A DNA stretch of 64,000 nucleotides from Acinetobacter beijerinckii CIP 110307 (GTDB taxonomy: Bacteria > Pseudomonadota > Gammaproteobacteria > Pseudomonadales > Moraxellaceae), in NCBI RefSeq assembly GCF_000369005.1, contig NZ_KB849765.1, positions 1,021,881-1,085,880 of the forward strand. Direction: 5' to 3'. The notes below the pieces were generated by a model that saw nothing but the letters and a program-made list of their open reading frames with translations, was not told the origin of the DNA and made no database searches. The position numbers and the translations under genes were made by a program. The first letter of the stretch is position 1. Each line of letters opens with the position of its first letter. Positions 10,975 to 20,517 of this stretch are shown one piece after another.

Positions 10975-11247
10975 TTATTTCTCTTCAGTCCAACCTTCAG
11001 CTTTTTCAACGCTTTCATCATTGTTAAAGAATTTCTCACGTTGTTCTTCAAGAAACTTCTTGGCATCAGGTTCAAATACATTTAAACGCTTTTCGTTAAT
11101 CAGTGTCGTCTGATGTTTTAACCATTCTTGCCAAGCTTGTTTAGATACATTGTCAAAGAACTCTTGACCTTTTGCACCTGGAAATGGTGCAAAGTCTAAA
11201 CCCTCAAGTTCTTGTTTGTATTTACGGCAAAATACTTGTCTAGTCAT
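10975..11247 (-). CDS. yggX: Fe(2+)-trafficking / oxidative damage protection protein
   Basis: Small cytoplasmic protein that protects Fe-S clusters from oxidants and is thought to take part in iron trafficking. The 90-residue length, the N-terminal Cys in [20 protein letters not shown] and the [17 protein letters not shown] segment are characteristic of the family. It begins 9 bases after argH stops, so the two are probably co-transcribed. A strong terminator follows. Confidence 0.94.
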   Translation of the reverse strand: MTRQVFCRKYKQELEGLDFAPFPGAKGQEFFDNVSKQAWQEWLKHQTTLINEKRLNVFEPDAKKFLEEQREKFFNNDESVEKAEGWTEEK

Positions 11248-11256
11248 GATTCATCC

Positions 11257-12690
11257 TTATGCGTATAGCTGTTCTAGGCGAGTATGGGCGCGAGCAATTG
11301 CAGCTTCTACCTGTTTTGGCGCTGTTCCACCAATATGATCACGTGCATTGACAGAAGCTTCAAGCGTGAGCGCTTTGTCAAATACATCAGCTTGAATCAA
11401 ATCAGAGAACTGTTGTAATTGTTCAAGTGTTAATTCAGAAAGATCTTTGTCTTCAGCAACACCTAAAGCAACAGCTTTACCTACAATTTCATGGGCATCA
11501 CGGAATGCGACACCATTTTTTACAAGATAATCAGCAAGGTCAGTTGCAGTAGAGAATCCACGTAATGCTGCCTCGCGCATAATTGCAATATTAGGAACTA
11601 ATGCAGGGATCATGTCAGCAAATGCCATCAACGAGCCACGCACTGTATCAATGGCATCGAATAAAGGCTCTTTGTCTTCTTGGTTATCTTTGTTATAAGC
11701 CAATGGCTGACCTTTCATCAACGTCAGTAAACTGATCAAATCACCAAAAACGCGACCGGATTTACCACGAATGAGTTCTGGTACATCTGGATTTTTCTTT
11801 TGTGGCATGATTGAAGAGCCTGTGCAGAAGCGATCAGGAATATTCACAAACTTGAATTGAGCTGAAGTCCATAAAATGAGTTCTTCAGACATACGTGATA
11901 AGTGCATCATGATCAATGCGGCTGCTGCATTGAACTCAATAGCAAAGTCACGATCCGAAACAGCATCAAGTGAGTTTTCAGATACCGCTTCAAAACCTAA
12001 AAGTTCAGCAGTATAAGCACGATCAATTGGATAGGTTGTCCCAGCCAATGCAGCTGAACCTAATGGCATACGATTTACACGCTTACGACAATCTTGCAAA
12101 CGTTCTGTATCACGGACTAGCATTTCAAACCAGGCCAGTAAATGATGACCAAAAGTCACGGGTTGAGCCGTTTGTAAATGAGTGAAGCCTGGCATAATCG
12201 TGTTGGTATTCTTGCTTGCTAGTTGCAAAATACCTTGTTGTAGGCGCTGTAAAATTGTCAAAATGTCGTCAATTTCATCGCGTAAATATAAGCGTATATC
12301 CGTCGCAACTTGGTCATTACGGCTACGACCTGTATGTAGTTTTTTACCTGTAATACCAATACGTTGAGTCAAGCGAGACTCAATATTCATATGTACATCT
12401 TCTAAATCAATACGCCATTCAAAATTGCCCGCTTCAATTTCTGCTTGAATGGTCGTTAAACCCTGAGTGATGTCATCACGTTCAGCTTCAGTTAGTACAC
12501 CAACTTTAGCAAGCATGGTTGCATGAGCAATCGAGCCTGCAATATCTTGTTTATAAAAACGTTGGTCAAATTGCACAGATGCGGTAAATTCAGCAACAAA
12601 TGCATCTGTTGCTTCTGAGAAGCGACCGCCCCACATTCCTGAGGTTTGATTAGGGCTTGCTGTAGAAGAGGATTGAGAAGATGTGGTCAT
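11257..12690 (-). CDS. argH: Argininosuccinate lyase
   Basis: Last enzyme of arginine synthesis, splitting argininosuccinate into arginine and fumarate; soluble homotetramer of the fumarase/aspartase superfamily. The superfamily signature [12 protein letters not shown] is present. So are the N-terminal MWGGRF motif, [13 protein letters not shown], and the [10 protein letters not shown] segment with the catalytic His. Length is 477 residues. A TATACT -10 lies 24 bases upstream of the ATG. Divergent from algZ; argH-algZ-algR-hemC is the order also known from Pseudomonas. Confidence 0.97.
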   Translation of the reverse strand: MTTSSQSSSTASPNQTSGMWGGRFSEATDAFVAEFTASVQFDQRFYKQDIAGSIAHATMLAKVGVLTEAERDDITQGLTTIQAEIEAGNFEWRIDLEDVHMNIESRLTQRIGITGKKLHTGRSRNDQVATDIRLYLRDEIDDILTILQRLQQGILQLASKNTNTIMPGFTHLQTAQPVTFGHHLLAWFEMLVRDTERLQDCRKRVNRMPLGSAALAGTTYPIDRAYTAELLGFEAVSENSLDAVSDRDFAIEFNAAAALIMMHLSRMSEELILWTSAQFKFVNIPDRFCTGSSIMPQKKNPDVPELIRGKSGRVFGDLISLLTLMKGQPLAYNKDNQEDKEPLFDAIDTVRGSLMAFADMIPALVPNIAIMREAALRGFSTATDLADYLVKNGVAFRDAHEIVGKAVALGVAEDKDLSELTLEQLQQFSDLIQADVFDKALTLEASVNARDHIGGTAPKQVEAAIARAHTRLEQLYA

Positions 12691-12713
12691 GGCGGCTCAG
12701 CAAAATAAAAAAG

Positions 12714-12742
12714 AGTATAGCAAATCCAAACGCAGTTGCCGA
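12714..12742 (-). promoter_or_regulatory. Candidate argH promoter
   Basis: TATACT on the minus strand (12714-12719) is an excellent -10. The -35 region 17 bases upstream (TCGGCA) is weak. It leaves a short leader before argH and implies the divergent kinase gene starts further right. Confidence 0.45.
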
Positions 12743-12776
12743 AACTCGACGCAAGAAGTTATCGCAAACACGTCAG

Positions 12777-13823
12777 ATGAATGCGTCAGGCTCCTATTTT
12801 TTTACGAAAATCGGGCAATGGCAACACTTATTGGAATTAATTGTTGCGAGTAATGTTCTAGCAATGGTTCTCGCTTTGGCTGAAGCACAGTCATGGCAAG
12901 CCTTAGAAAGTATTCGTGTGTTGCAATATATGTTTTTTATTAACTGGGTTATTTTGTCCTTTTCAGCCCTTGTTGACTATTTTCAAGAGTTTTTCGCCAA
13001 ATTTAGTCAAAAACTGGCTTTAATTTTAGGTTTTATTTTACTTCAACTGATTGTTTTATTTACGACTTGTGCGATAAATATAATACAATACTGGTCATTG
13101 GGTCGAGAGCCTTTCTCAGATGCAATATTGTTCCATAACACCAGTTTAAATTTAGGTTACGGAGTATTGCTGGGCGCATTTTGCTTGCGTTATTTATATA
13201 TGCGAGAAAGATGGCTCAATCAGCAATACAGTGAATTAAATGCGCGTATTCAAGCGATGCAGGCACGTATTCATCCGCATTTTCTATTTAATAGCTTAAA
13301 TAGTGTGGTGAGTTTGATTGCGATTGCCCCTGACAAAGCTGAAAACATGTTGATTAATTTATCTCGATTATTTCGAGCGAGTTTTCAAGAACTCAAGCTG
13401 GTGAGCTTGGCTGAAGAAATTGATCTCTGTCAGCAATATTTAAGTATTGAAAAGATGCGTTTGGGAGAGCGTTTGACAGTAGAGTGGAACATACAAGCTA
13501 CCCCAATTGAATTAAAACGTGCCACGATTCCATTATTAACATTGCAACCTTTGCTAGAGAATAGTATTTTTCATGGTGTTGAAACGTTTTTGCGACCATC
13601 GACAATCACTGTATTGGTTGAAATATTGCAAAATCAGGTCAGTATAGTCATTACTAACCCATATTCTCACGATACAATAAAATCGAAAAAGGGAAATGGT
13701 ATTGCAATAGAAAATGTGAAACAACGCTTGCAAGCCTATTATGGGCGAACAGTAAAGTTTCAGGTATACGGGGGACAGTCGTTCTATACCACAGTGGTGA
13801 ATTACCATTATCGAGTAAAATAA
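12777..13823 (+). CDS. algZ: Sensor histidine kinase, AlgZ/FimS (LytS) type
   Basis: Inner-membrane sensor kinase partner of the AlgR-type regulator that follows. Several hydrophobic helices fill roughly the first 140 residues. The His_kinase (PF06580) box RIHPHFLFNSLNSVV follows and carries the phospho-accepting His. A divergent ATPase part has the N box QPLLENSIFHG and a short glycine loop (KGNGIAIENVKQRL). ATG 12777 is preferred to ATG 12681: the earlier one overlaps argH, and the interval between holds the argH promoter. In Pseudomonas the homologous pair controls type IV pili, alginate and biofilm genes; the target here is not known. Confidence 0.85.
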   Translation: MNASGSYFFTKIGQWQHLLELIVASNVLAMVLALAEAQSWQALESIRVLQYMFFINWVILSFSALVDYFQEFFAKFSQKLALILGFILLQLIVLFTTCAINIIQYWSLGREPFSDAILFHNTSLNLGYGVLLGAFCLRYLYMRERWLNQQYSELNARIQAMQARIHPHFLFNSLNSVVSLIAIAPDKAENMLINLSRLFRASFQELKLVSLAEEIDLCQQYLSIEKMRLGERLTVEWNIQATPIELKRATIPLLTLQPLLENSIFHGVETFLRPSTITVLVEILQNQVSIVITNPYSHDTIKSKKGNGIAIENVKQRLQAYYGRTVKFQVYGGQSFYTTVVNYHYRVK

Positions 13824-13880
13824 TAAACTCAGTTAACCATAAAAATTATGGATGAAGTTAACGGTGACAAGGAGGAGAGG

Positions 13881-14621
13881 ATGAAAGTTCTGATTGCTGA
13901 TGATGAACCTCTCGCAGTAGAGCGTTTATCACGTTTGGTGACCCAAATGGGGCACGAAGTGATAGCGACAGCGCATCATGGGCAAGATGTGTTAAATCAT
14001 ATTGAAAATGATTCACCTGATGTTGTGTTATTAGATATTCAGATGCCGGGAATGAATGGTTTGGAGTGTGCTGAACAGCTCCGTCATTTAAATCCAAGAC
14101 CTGCTATTATTTTTTGTACAGCATATGATCAACATGCATTGGAAGCATTTAAATTTCAAGCACAAGGCTATTTGCTTAAACCTGTTGCACAACAAGACTT
14201 AGAACAGGTGTTTAACCATTTAACTCAATTAACCCAAGCACAAATGACTGGTTTAAAACAACAAGACGATATGTACGATACTAAAACTCAACGCCATCAA
14301 ATTGCTGCGAAAACATATCGCGGAGTAGAACTGATTCCACTTGAAAATGTTTATTATTTTTTAGCGGATCAAAAATATGTCACTGTTCGTCATAAAAATG
14401 GCAGTGTTTTAATTGATGAGACTTTAAAAGACTTAGAGTTTGAGTTTTCTGACCGTTTTATTCGAATTCATCGTAATGCATTGGTTTCACTAGACTACTT
14501 AGAGGGTTTAGAGCTCATTGCTGCTGGTCAGTATCAAGTCAGATTGCGAGAGCTTGAAGAGCGACTGTCAGTCAGTCGCCGACATTTGCCGAGCTTAAGA
14601 GAGTGCATGCATCAATTGTAA
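13881..14621 (+). CDS. algR: LytTR-family response regulator, AlgR type
   Basis: DNA-binding response regulator. The receiver domain covers about residues 1-120, with the acidic pocket DDEP, phospho-acceptor Asp in VVLLDIQMPGMNG, and the conserved Lys in YLLKPV. A LytTR DNA-binding domain fills the C-terminal 105 residues (VYYFLADQKYVTVRHKNGSV, FIRIHRNALVSLDYL). ATG 13881 follows GGAGGAGAGG exactly; the ATG at 13848 lacks such a site. Lies 57 bases after the kinase gene and before hemC. The synteny argH-algZ-algR-hemC supports AlgR identity. Confidence 0.93.
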   Translation: MKVLIADDEPLAVERLSRLVTQMGHEVIATAHHGQDVLNHIENDSPDVVLLDIQMPGMNGLECAEQLRHLNPRPAIIFCTAYDQHALEAFKFQAQGYLLKPVAQQDLEQVFNHLTQLTQAQMTGLKQQDDMYDTKTQRHQIAAKTYRGVELIPLENVYYFLADQKYVTVRHKNGSVLIDETLKDLEFEFSDRFIRIHRNALVSLDYLEGLELIAAGQYQVRLRELEERLSVSRRHLPSLRECMHQL

Positions 14622-14732
14622 ATCTCTTCTTTTTAACTGAATGAATGAGCACTTTATGAATTTTTACTTGCAATTTTAGGGGATCAAGTTAAGTTTGGAG
14701 GAATTGTGTTGATCAATACTTAACTTAGATTT

Positions 14733-15650
14733 ATGAAAACCCTAAAAATTGCGACTAGACAAAGTCCGCTTGCGCTTTGGCAAGCAGAACATATTCGTTT
14801 TCGTTTAAACGAACTTTATCCAGATTTAACGGTTGAATTAGTTAAGTTTGTCACTCAAGGCGATAAAATTCTAGATACACCTTTAGCTAAAATTGGTGGT
14901 AAAGGATTATTTGTTAAAGAACTAGAGGCTGCTCTTTTAGACGGACGTGCTGATTTAGCTGTTCATTCGATGAAAGACGTGCCGATGCACTTACCTGAAA
15001 ACCTTAGCTTGGCTGTGATTTGTGAACGTGAAGATCCTTTGGATGCTTTCGTATCAAATCAATATTCAAATTTTGATGAATTGCCTTTAGGTGCCAAAGT
15101 TGGAACATCAAGTTTACGCCGTAAATGTCAAATCTTACAGCTACGACCTGATTTAGAGATTATTGACTTACGAGGCAATGTGGGTACTCGTTTGTCTAAA
15201 CTTGATGATGGTTTGTATGATGCAATTATCTTGGCAAGTGCTGGTTTAAAGCGTTTAGGGTTGGCAGATCGAATTCGTCATAGCCTTGATCCTGTCGTTA
15301 GTTTGCCAGCAGTGGGTCAAGGTGCTTTAGGTCTTGAGTGCCGTGAAAACGATCATGAACTATTAGCCTTAATCCAGCCTTTGCAACACCAAGAAACCTC
15401 AATTTGTGTTCGTGCTGAACGTGCGTTCAATGCTTATTTGGAAGGCGGATGCCAAGTTCCAATTGCGGGTTATGCAACATTGGTCAATGCCCAGCTCAAA
15501 ATAGAAGGGCGGGTTGGAAGTGTTGATGGTAAAACCTTACTGAAAGAAACGCTTGAAGGCTCAGCTGATGAAGCAGAGCAATTAGGTGAACAACTTGCAC
15601 AACGGTTACTAGCGCAAGGCGCTGGTGAGTTGTTAAAAGCTTTGTATTAA
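14733..15650 (+). CDS. hemC: Hydroxymethylbilane synthase
   Basis: Porphobilinogen deaminase: condenses four porphobilinogens into hydroxymethylbilane for heme and siroheme synthesis, in the cytoplasm. Seen: N-terminal [15 protein letters not shown], and the substrate-binding stretch [20 protein letters not shown] with HSMKDVP. The dipyrromethane cofactor is carried by the Cys in [13 protein letters not shown] near residue 245. 305 residues, as usual. First gene of hemC-hemD-hemX-hemY; its stop overlaps the hemD start by one base (TAATG). Confidence 0.97.
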   Translation: MKTLKIATRQSPLALWQAEHIRFRLNELYPDLTVELVKFVTQGDKILDTPLAKIGGKGLFVKELEAALLDGRADLAVHSMKDVPMHLPENLSLAVICEREDPLDAFVSNQYSNFDELPLGAKVGTSSLRRKCQILQLRPDLEIIDLRGNVGTRLSKLDDGLYDAIILASAGLKRLGLADRIRHSLDPVVSLPAVGQGALGLECRENDHELLALIQPLQHQETSICVRAERAFNAYLEGGCQVPIAGYATLVNAQLKIEGRVGSVDGKTLLKETLEGSADEAEQLGEQLAQRLLAQGAGELLKALY

Positions 15651-16426
15651 TGCTTTTTATAAATACTCGACCTGAAGACCGTGCAGTCAGTTTGACTCAG
15701 GCGCTCTCAAATGCGGGTTATGAAGTAGCAAATTTGCCCTTGCTTGAATTGGTTGATGAGCCGTGGAGTGATGCGCTACAGCAACTTTATCAACAACTTG
15801 AGCAAGTACAGGTGATCGTTGTGGTAAGTCCAACTGCTGTAGATGTGGGGATGCGCTATTTGCAGCGTGCAGGAATACACCTAGATCAATTAATTCATAT
15901 TCAATGGATTGCAGTAGGGCAAACGACAGCACAAGCTTTGGCAAAGTTTCATATTCGTGCTGTTGTACCTGAAGTTGAAACTTCAGAAGGCATGCTTGAA
16001 TTACCCATTCTCAAACAGCAAAAAAATGTGCAGAAAATTGCTTTTTGGCGTGGTTTGGGTGGACGGCAATTTATGATGCAACAACTACAACAGCAAGGTG
16101 TTGTCGTTTTGAATTTTGTACTTTATCGCCGTGAATGCCCTGTAGCAAGCCAAACTCAGTTTGTAAATATCTGTGCCAAAGCGAGTTCGGGTCAACAGAT
16201 TGTGGTGCTTATCACGAGCGAAGCCAGTTGGAATAATTGGCAACAACTTTGCGAAAAAAAAATAATAGACGTTGAATGGATTTATCTCGTTTTGGGAGAG
16301 CGACTCCGTAAAATTGTAGAGCATACTCAATCTAAACTGAGTAAGACAGTTAACATTATTCAGCTTGAAAGTTTATCTGCTTTAGAGATTATTCAACGCA
16401 TGAAAGATTGGCAGGGAAATGTATGA
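15650..16426 (+). CDS. hemD: Uroporphyrinogen-III synthase
   Basis: Cyclises hydroxymethylbilane to uroporphyrinogen III with inversion of ring D. The family is poorly conserved in sequence; the call rests on length (258 residues), the N-terminal INTRPEDRAVSLTQAL, the VVSPTAVDVGMRYL segment, and its position directly after hemC with a one-base overlap. Its end overlaps the start of hemX (ATGA). Confidence from context is high. Confidence 0.92.
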   Translation: MLFINTRPEDRAVSLTQALSNAGYEVANLPLLELVDEPWSDALQQLYQQLEQVQVIVVVSPTAVDVGMRYLQRAGIHLDQLIHIQWIAVGQTTAQALAKFHIRAVVPEVETSEGMLELPILKQQKNVQKIAFWRGLGGRQFMMQQLQQQGVVVLNFVLYRRECPVASQTQFVNICAKASSGQQIVVLITSEASWNNWQQLCEKKIIDVEWIYLVLGERLRKIVEHTQSKLSKTVNIIQLESLSALEIIQRMKDWQGNV

Positions 16427-17253
16427 GAAAGATTGTTTATCTAATATTGCTACTCAGCTTATTATGGTTAGCTAAGCTCAGTTATGATGTTGCTCAATAT
16501 TCTCAGATTGTTCCTCAAATACAACAACAACTTAGCCAAACCGAACAACGGTCTGCATTACTGAATGATCAATTGGTGGCGTTGCAGCGTCAAGGGCAAA
16601 ATGCCGATTTGAATGTTGAGAATGCTAAGGATGTGAATACAACAATAAATCAAACCACATTATCACCTGTTCTTTTAGTGAAACAACAGCTTGAACTGGT
16701 TCAATTTGCATTAGATCAGCAGCAATTTTTGTATGCAATCGATCATTTAAATCAGGCACAACAGCAGGTTTTGAAGTATGCAGTTTCACCTGCACTGCAA
16801 CAAAGTTTAATTAAAGCTTTAGAGCAAGATAAACAAGCCATTCAGCAATATGTATTGGCACAAACTCAGCAACAACAGCAGTTAGATAATATATTGCAGC
16901 AGTTAGACCAAAAGCTGGCGGATGAAATTCAAAATCCAACAATAAAAATTCAAAAGAATGAAAATAATGCATGGTGGCATTGGTTTAAACTGGAAAAGGT
17001 GCAACGTGATTCACCCGATTTGATTAATCGAGGTCTTGTGCTGAAAGAGGCTCAATTGCGTTTGCTGCTTGCATCTCAAGCTTTGCATGAAGGTCAAATG
17101 CTTGAATACAAGAAATCTGTTCAAGAGGTTTTACAACTACTTCAAGGTTTGCCAGATCGAAATACTCAACAGCTTAAATTGCGCCTAGAGAAGCTTTTAA
17201 ATCTTCCATTACAGCCTGCTCCGAAACTTACAACTTTAAGTCTGTTGGGGTAG
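16423..17253 (+). CDS. hemX: HemX-family membrane protein
   Basis: PF04375-type protein. Often annotated as uroporphyrin-III C-methyltransferase, but this gene has no methyltransferase domain. It has one N-terminal membrane helix (IVYLILLLSLLWLAKL) and a long Gln-rich helical, probably coiled-coil, exterior. ATG 16423 overlaps the hemD stop (ATGA), implying translational coupling. 276 residues. It is followed at once by hemY. A scaffold or regulatory role in late heme synthesis is inferred from conserved linkage, not proven. Confidence 0.85.
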   Translation: MRKIVYLILLLSLLWLAKLSYDVAQYSQIVPQIQQQLSQTEQRSALLNDQLVALQRQGQNADLNVENAKDVNTTINQTTLSPVLLVKQQLELVQFALDQQQFLYAIDHLNQAQQQVLKYAVSPALQQSLIKALEQDKQAIQQYVLAQTQQQQQLDNILQQLDQKLADEIQNPTIKIQKNENNAWWHWFKLEKVQRDSPDLINRGLVLKEAQLRLLLASQALHEGQMLEYKKSVQEVLQLLQGLPDRNTQQLKLRLEKLLNLPLQPAPKLTTLSLLG

Positions 17254-17256
17254 TTG

Positions 17257-18453
17257 ATGATGAAAAAATTATTGCTGACCTATTTATTTTTTAGTCTTTT
17301 GCTTTTTGCATTATTTGCCGTTGCTAGTTATGGCTATGGTAGTGGATACGTTTATATCATTCTGCGCGATTGGCAGTTTCAAAGTAATGTCCTCGGATTA
17401 CTGACATTATTTATTGTTATTAGTTTATTTGCGCAGTTGTTGTGGCATTTTGGTCGACGTTACTTTGCCAAGGTACAGCGCAAAAATGACACTGTTTTAC
17501 AGTTTAAAAATCTGCACCCTTATGAGCAATTAGGTATTGTTTGGCTGTTAGATGCTGCAAAAGATCAACAAGTATTTATTGAGCGTGTTTTTACTCAGTC
17601 GGGTTTACTCAGCAATATTATTGAAGCGCAATTTGACTATAAAAATGGAGATTATGTAGCAGCACTCAATTGCTTAGATCAATCAGCACCTATGGCATTT
17701 GAGTTAGCAGAATTACAGCGAATCGATATTTTTCTTGAGCAGCAAGAAACTGAAAAAGCATTGACTCATTTGGAGTTCCTAGCACAGCATCAACTCTCGC
17801 CTTGGTTGTTAGAAATTGAAACAGCTTATCAACATCGAATTACGGCATTATGGGGGAAACTTGCTCTACAAAAGCCGTGGTTATTTTTGCAAACCATTCA
17901 ATATGGGTTGTTGGATGCCGAACATCGTGACTTGTGGCTGCAACAGCTATTAATTCAATTTGACCAAGCTTCAGTTGATGATTTAAGTTCATTACAACAA
18001 CGTTATTTAGCTTTGCAGAGTGAAATACAAAATCGCCCCTATAGCAGTAAAGTTTTATGGCTAAAGATATTGGCACGCATGCCAGAAATGAGCTTGCAAC
18101 ACGAAGACTTAGCCTTGCATTTACTACAAGAACAGTTTGATCCTGAAGTATTCTATTTATGGTTTCAACAACAATTACTTAAACAAATTCCAGATTATGC
18201 TTATGTTGAACAGCGGATTATTCAGTTGGAACAACGTTATACAAGTGTTCCAATGCTTGCATTTGCAAAATGGCATATTTATATGGCAACACAGCGTGTA
18301 GATGCAGCTGAACAGTTATTAACTTTATATCCTGATAATATTTTAATGAGTTACCTAAGAATTAAATCAGTGCTTGGTGATAATATGGATTTAATCAAGC
18401 AGTTGAATTTAATCTTTGAAAATGATGTCAATTTTCTTAATTTTAAGATTTGA
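17257..18453 (+). CDS. hemY: HemY-family TPR membrane protein
   Basis: Heme-synthesis-associated protein with two N-terminal membrane helices (LLLTYLFFSLLLFALFAVAS and VLGLLTLFIVISLFAQLLWH), then about 300 residues of TPR-like helices. The GYGSGYVYIILRDWQFQSN segment between the helices is typical of HemY_N. This is the proteobacterial HemY, not the protoporphyrinogen oxidase of the same name in Bacillus. Start is ATG 17257 or 17260, three bases after the hemX stop. 398 residues. Confidence 0.87.
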   Translation: MMKKLLLTYLFFSLLLFALFAVASYGYGSGYVYIILRDWQFQSNVLGLLTLFIVISLFAQLLWHFGRRYFAKVQRKNDTVLQFKNLHPYEQLGIVWLLDAAKDQQVFIERVFTQSGLLSNIIEAQFDYKNGDYVAALNCLDQSAPMAFELAELQRIDIFLEQQETEKALTHLEFLAQHQLSPWLLEIETAYQHRITALWGKLALQKPWLFLQTIQYGLLDAEHRDLWLQQLLIQFDQASVDDLSSLQQRYLALQSEIQNRPYSSKVLWLKILARMPEMSLQHEDLALHLLQEQFDPEVFYLWFQQQLLKQIPDYAYVEQRIIQLEQRYTSVPMLAFAKWHIYMATQRVDAAEQLLTLYPDNILMSYLRIKSVLGDNMDLIKQLNLIFENDVNFLNFKI

Positions 18454-18460
18454 GTGAAAT

Positions 18461-18895
18461 ATGAAAGAACTGTCTGTCTTTCCTGTGGTGCATGTTCAAA
18501 ATGTAGCATGGGGTGATATGGATGCATTTGGGCATGTCAATAATGTTCAGTATTATCGTTATGTTGAAAGTGCACGTATTACTTACCTAACAGCTTTAAA
18601 AATCTTTGATGAAGATATATTGACTGTGGTCTCTTCTAGTCAGTGTAAATATTTAAGTCCTGTTTTTTATCCTGATGTGCTGCATATTGGTGCGCGTATT
18701 GAGGAGTTAAGAAATAGTGCATTTCGCATGAGTTATATTTTATGGAGCGAAGCACAAGATCAAATCGTAGCAACTGCAGAAGCCGTCATGGTTTGTGTAG
18801 ATAAGCAAAACTCAAAAAAAATATTGATTCCTGACAATATTAGAGAACGGATTATTCAACTTGAGCAATCTGCTGAACATCATCTAAATGTATAA
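18461..18895 (+). CDS. Acyl-CoA thioesterase, 4-hydroxybenzoyl-CoA thioesterase family
   Basis: Single hotdog-fold domain of 144 residues. The catalytic loop WGDMDAFGHVNNVQYYRY is the signature of the YbgC/4HBT group, with the Asp that activates water. Substrate cannot be told from sequence. It lies 7 bases after hemY and may be the last gene of that transcript. A weak hairpin (AGAC / GTCT) with T-rich tail follows. Confidence 0.85.
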   Translation: MKELSVFPVVHVQNVAWGDMDAFGHVNNVQYYRYVESARITYLTALKIFDEDILTVVSSSQCKYLSPVFYPDVLHIGARIEELRNSAFRMSYILWSEAQDQIVATAEAVMVCVDKQNSKKILIPDNIRERIIQLEQSAEHHLNV

Positions 18896-19267
18896 TTATT
18901 ATAAAGACTATTATGTCTATTTTTAAATTATAGCGTATGAGTTTTATAATGAGCTTTGTCTGAAATCAATTCAAATAAAGTTCATTGCTTAGGGTTGGGT
19001 GTTTAATATAATTATAGAATTAAGCTGGATTTAATATTTAGAGTATTTCAATAATATGCTTTTATAATTTGGAGATAAATAAAATATAAATACTCTGTGA
19101 GACATTTTTTTTGTTTTATTGTAAATATGATGATGTTTTGGCATTAATTGCAATTAAATCAGTTGGGTTAATATTGATTAATGAATGTTATATAAATAGT
19201 ATAGGGGTGAATTTTGAATTCATTTTATTTTTGAGTGATATTTCCCCTTTGAGTTGGAGTGGTTCTA
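18896..19267. other. AT-rich gene-free stretch upstream of hns
   Basis: About 370 bases with no supported ORF, very rich in A/T runs. It contains a 9-base inverted repeat, AGAGTATTT at 19040-19048 and AAATACTCT at 19088-19096. Such curved A/T-rich DNA is what H-NS binds, so autoregulation of the next gene is plausible. No single promoter stands out. Confidence 0.5.
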
Positions 19268-19594
19268 ATGAAACCAGATATTAGTGATTTATCTGTAGAA
19301 GATCTAAAACGTTTACAGGTAGAAGCAGAAGCTTTAATTGCAAGCAAAAAAGACCAAGCAATTGAAGATGCATATAATCAAATTATTGCGATTGCTGAAG
19401 CTGTAGGTTTTAGTGTTGAAGAGCTTTTAGAGCTTGGTGAACAAAAACGCAAAAAAACAACGCGTAAAGCTGTAGAGCCGCGTTACCGCAATAAAAGTAA
19501 TACAGAAGAGACTTGGACTGGTCGTGGTAAACAACCGCGCTGGTTAGTCGCTGAATTAGAAAAAGGTGCAAAACTTGAAGATTTCTTAATCTAA
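19268..19594 (+). CDS. hns: H-NS-family nucleoid protein
   Basis: Histone-like silencer that coats A/T-rich, often acquired, DNA. The 108-residue protein has an N-terminal helical oligomerisation part (about residues 1-60), a basic linker (KRKKTTRKA), and a C-terminal DNA-binding domain. That domain includes TWTGRGKQPRWLVAEL, whose RGK loop corresponds to the Q/RGR motif that enters the minor groove. ATG 19268 follows TTGGAG at 8 bases; the GTG at 19259 is unlikely. Monocistronic: long A/T-rich leader and own terminator. Confidence 0.92.
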   Translation: MKPDISDLSVEDLKRLQVEAEALIASKKDQAIEDAYNQIIAIAEAVGFSVEELLELGEQKRKKTTRKAVEPRYRNKSNTEETWTGRGKQPRWLVAELEKGAKLEDFLI

Positions 19595-19648
19595 GCAAGT
19601 TTTAAAGTCATCGTTTTGTCACAAGATGATTTTATCCTTTAATAAAAG

Positions 19649-19674
19649 CCAAGCTTAAAAAGCTTGGTTTTTTT
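19649..19674 (+). terminator. hns terminator
   Basis: Perfect 8-bp stem CCAAGCTT / AAGCTTGG with loop AAA, then seven T. Confidence 0.92.
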
Positions 19675-19773
19675 ATATGAGAGAATTGGCGATGTCGAAA
19701 AAGTATGCATAATGTCATTCAGGGGGCGAGTGTCTCAAAAAAGGATGATAATTTGCATGTTGGTAAGGGTGGA

Positions 19774-20517
19774 ATGAAAAAAAATACCAAGCAATGGAAG
19801 TGGTGGATTTTCGCCATTTTTGCATTTTTAATTTTTATTATTTTACAAATACCAGCAACATGGCTAATTGCGAAATTTTCAAAAAATAATCAAATATTAC
19901 ATAATGTCAGCGGAAATATTTGGCAGGGTCAAGCGGATTGGCAAAGTGGTCAGTTGCGTGGTTCCGTACATTGGAAAACCCGCCCTCTTGATTTGTTTTT
20001 ATTTCGGTTAGGTGCAAATCTTGATATTCATAGCGGTAATACGCAATTCAATGGTGTTTTTGCTTATGGTCTAGGTCAAAAAATCATGATCAAAGATTTG
20101 CAGGGTGAGATTTCACCTGAAACCTTAAAATTTTTTGCAAATTGGCAATGGCCTGAAAATGCCATCCAATTGAAGGATGTGCAATTTAACTATCAAAAAG
20201 AAAAAGGTTTTAGTGCATCCGAAGGTAAATTAAATTGGGGTGGTGGACCTCTGAGCTATACTTTTGGGCAACGCCAAGATCGTATGAATATGCCTTCACT
20301 GGCAGCTGAAATAAAAGATGAAAATGGTCAATTGCAAATCGATGTGCGTGATCAGCGTAGCCAAAAAATGGCAAACCTTAGTTTAGATGCCAATCTTATG
20401 CTAGATGTACAGCTTACACAGAGAATGCTTTTAAATATTCCATCTTATCAAGGTAAAGCAGGGCTAGATACCTATGTCATTAGTTCACGCCAACCTTTGT
20501 TACAAGGTGGTTTCTAA
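19774..20517 (+). CDS. gspN: Type II secretion system protein N
   Basis: Inner-membrane accessory protein of the type II secretion system. One membrane helix near the N-terminus (WWIFAIFAFLIFIILQIPAT) is followed by a periplasmic beta-rich part of about 200 residues containing VSGNIWQGQADW, typical of GspN. ATG 19774 was chosen because AAGGGTGG precedes it; ATG 19705 would add 23 polar residues and lacks a good site. First gene of gspN-gspC-gspD, overlapping gspC by one base. Confidence 0.87.
   Translation: MKKNTKQWKWWIFAIFAFLIFIILQIPATWLIAKFSKNNQILHNVSGNIWQGQADWQSGQLRGSVHWKTRPLDLFLFRLGANLDIHSGNTQFNGVFAYGLGQKIMIKDLQGEISPETLKFFANWQWPENAIQLKDVQFNYQKEKGFSASEGKLNWGGGPLSYTFGQRQDRMNMPSLAAEIKDENGQLQIDVRDQRSQKMANLSLDANLMLDVQLTQRMLLNIPSYQGKAGLDTYVISSRQPLLQGGF

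Noticed and set aside
10812..11081. Open frame of 89 residues on the minus strand
   Set aside because: It overlaps yggX in another frame, runs through the yggX terminator and has no ribosome site or protein-like features.
16423..17253. Uroporphyrinogen-III methyltransferase activity for hemX
   Set aside because: No SAM-methyltransferase domain is present; the name is a carry-over from fusion proteins.
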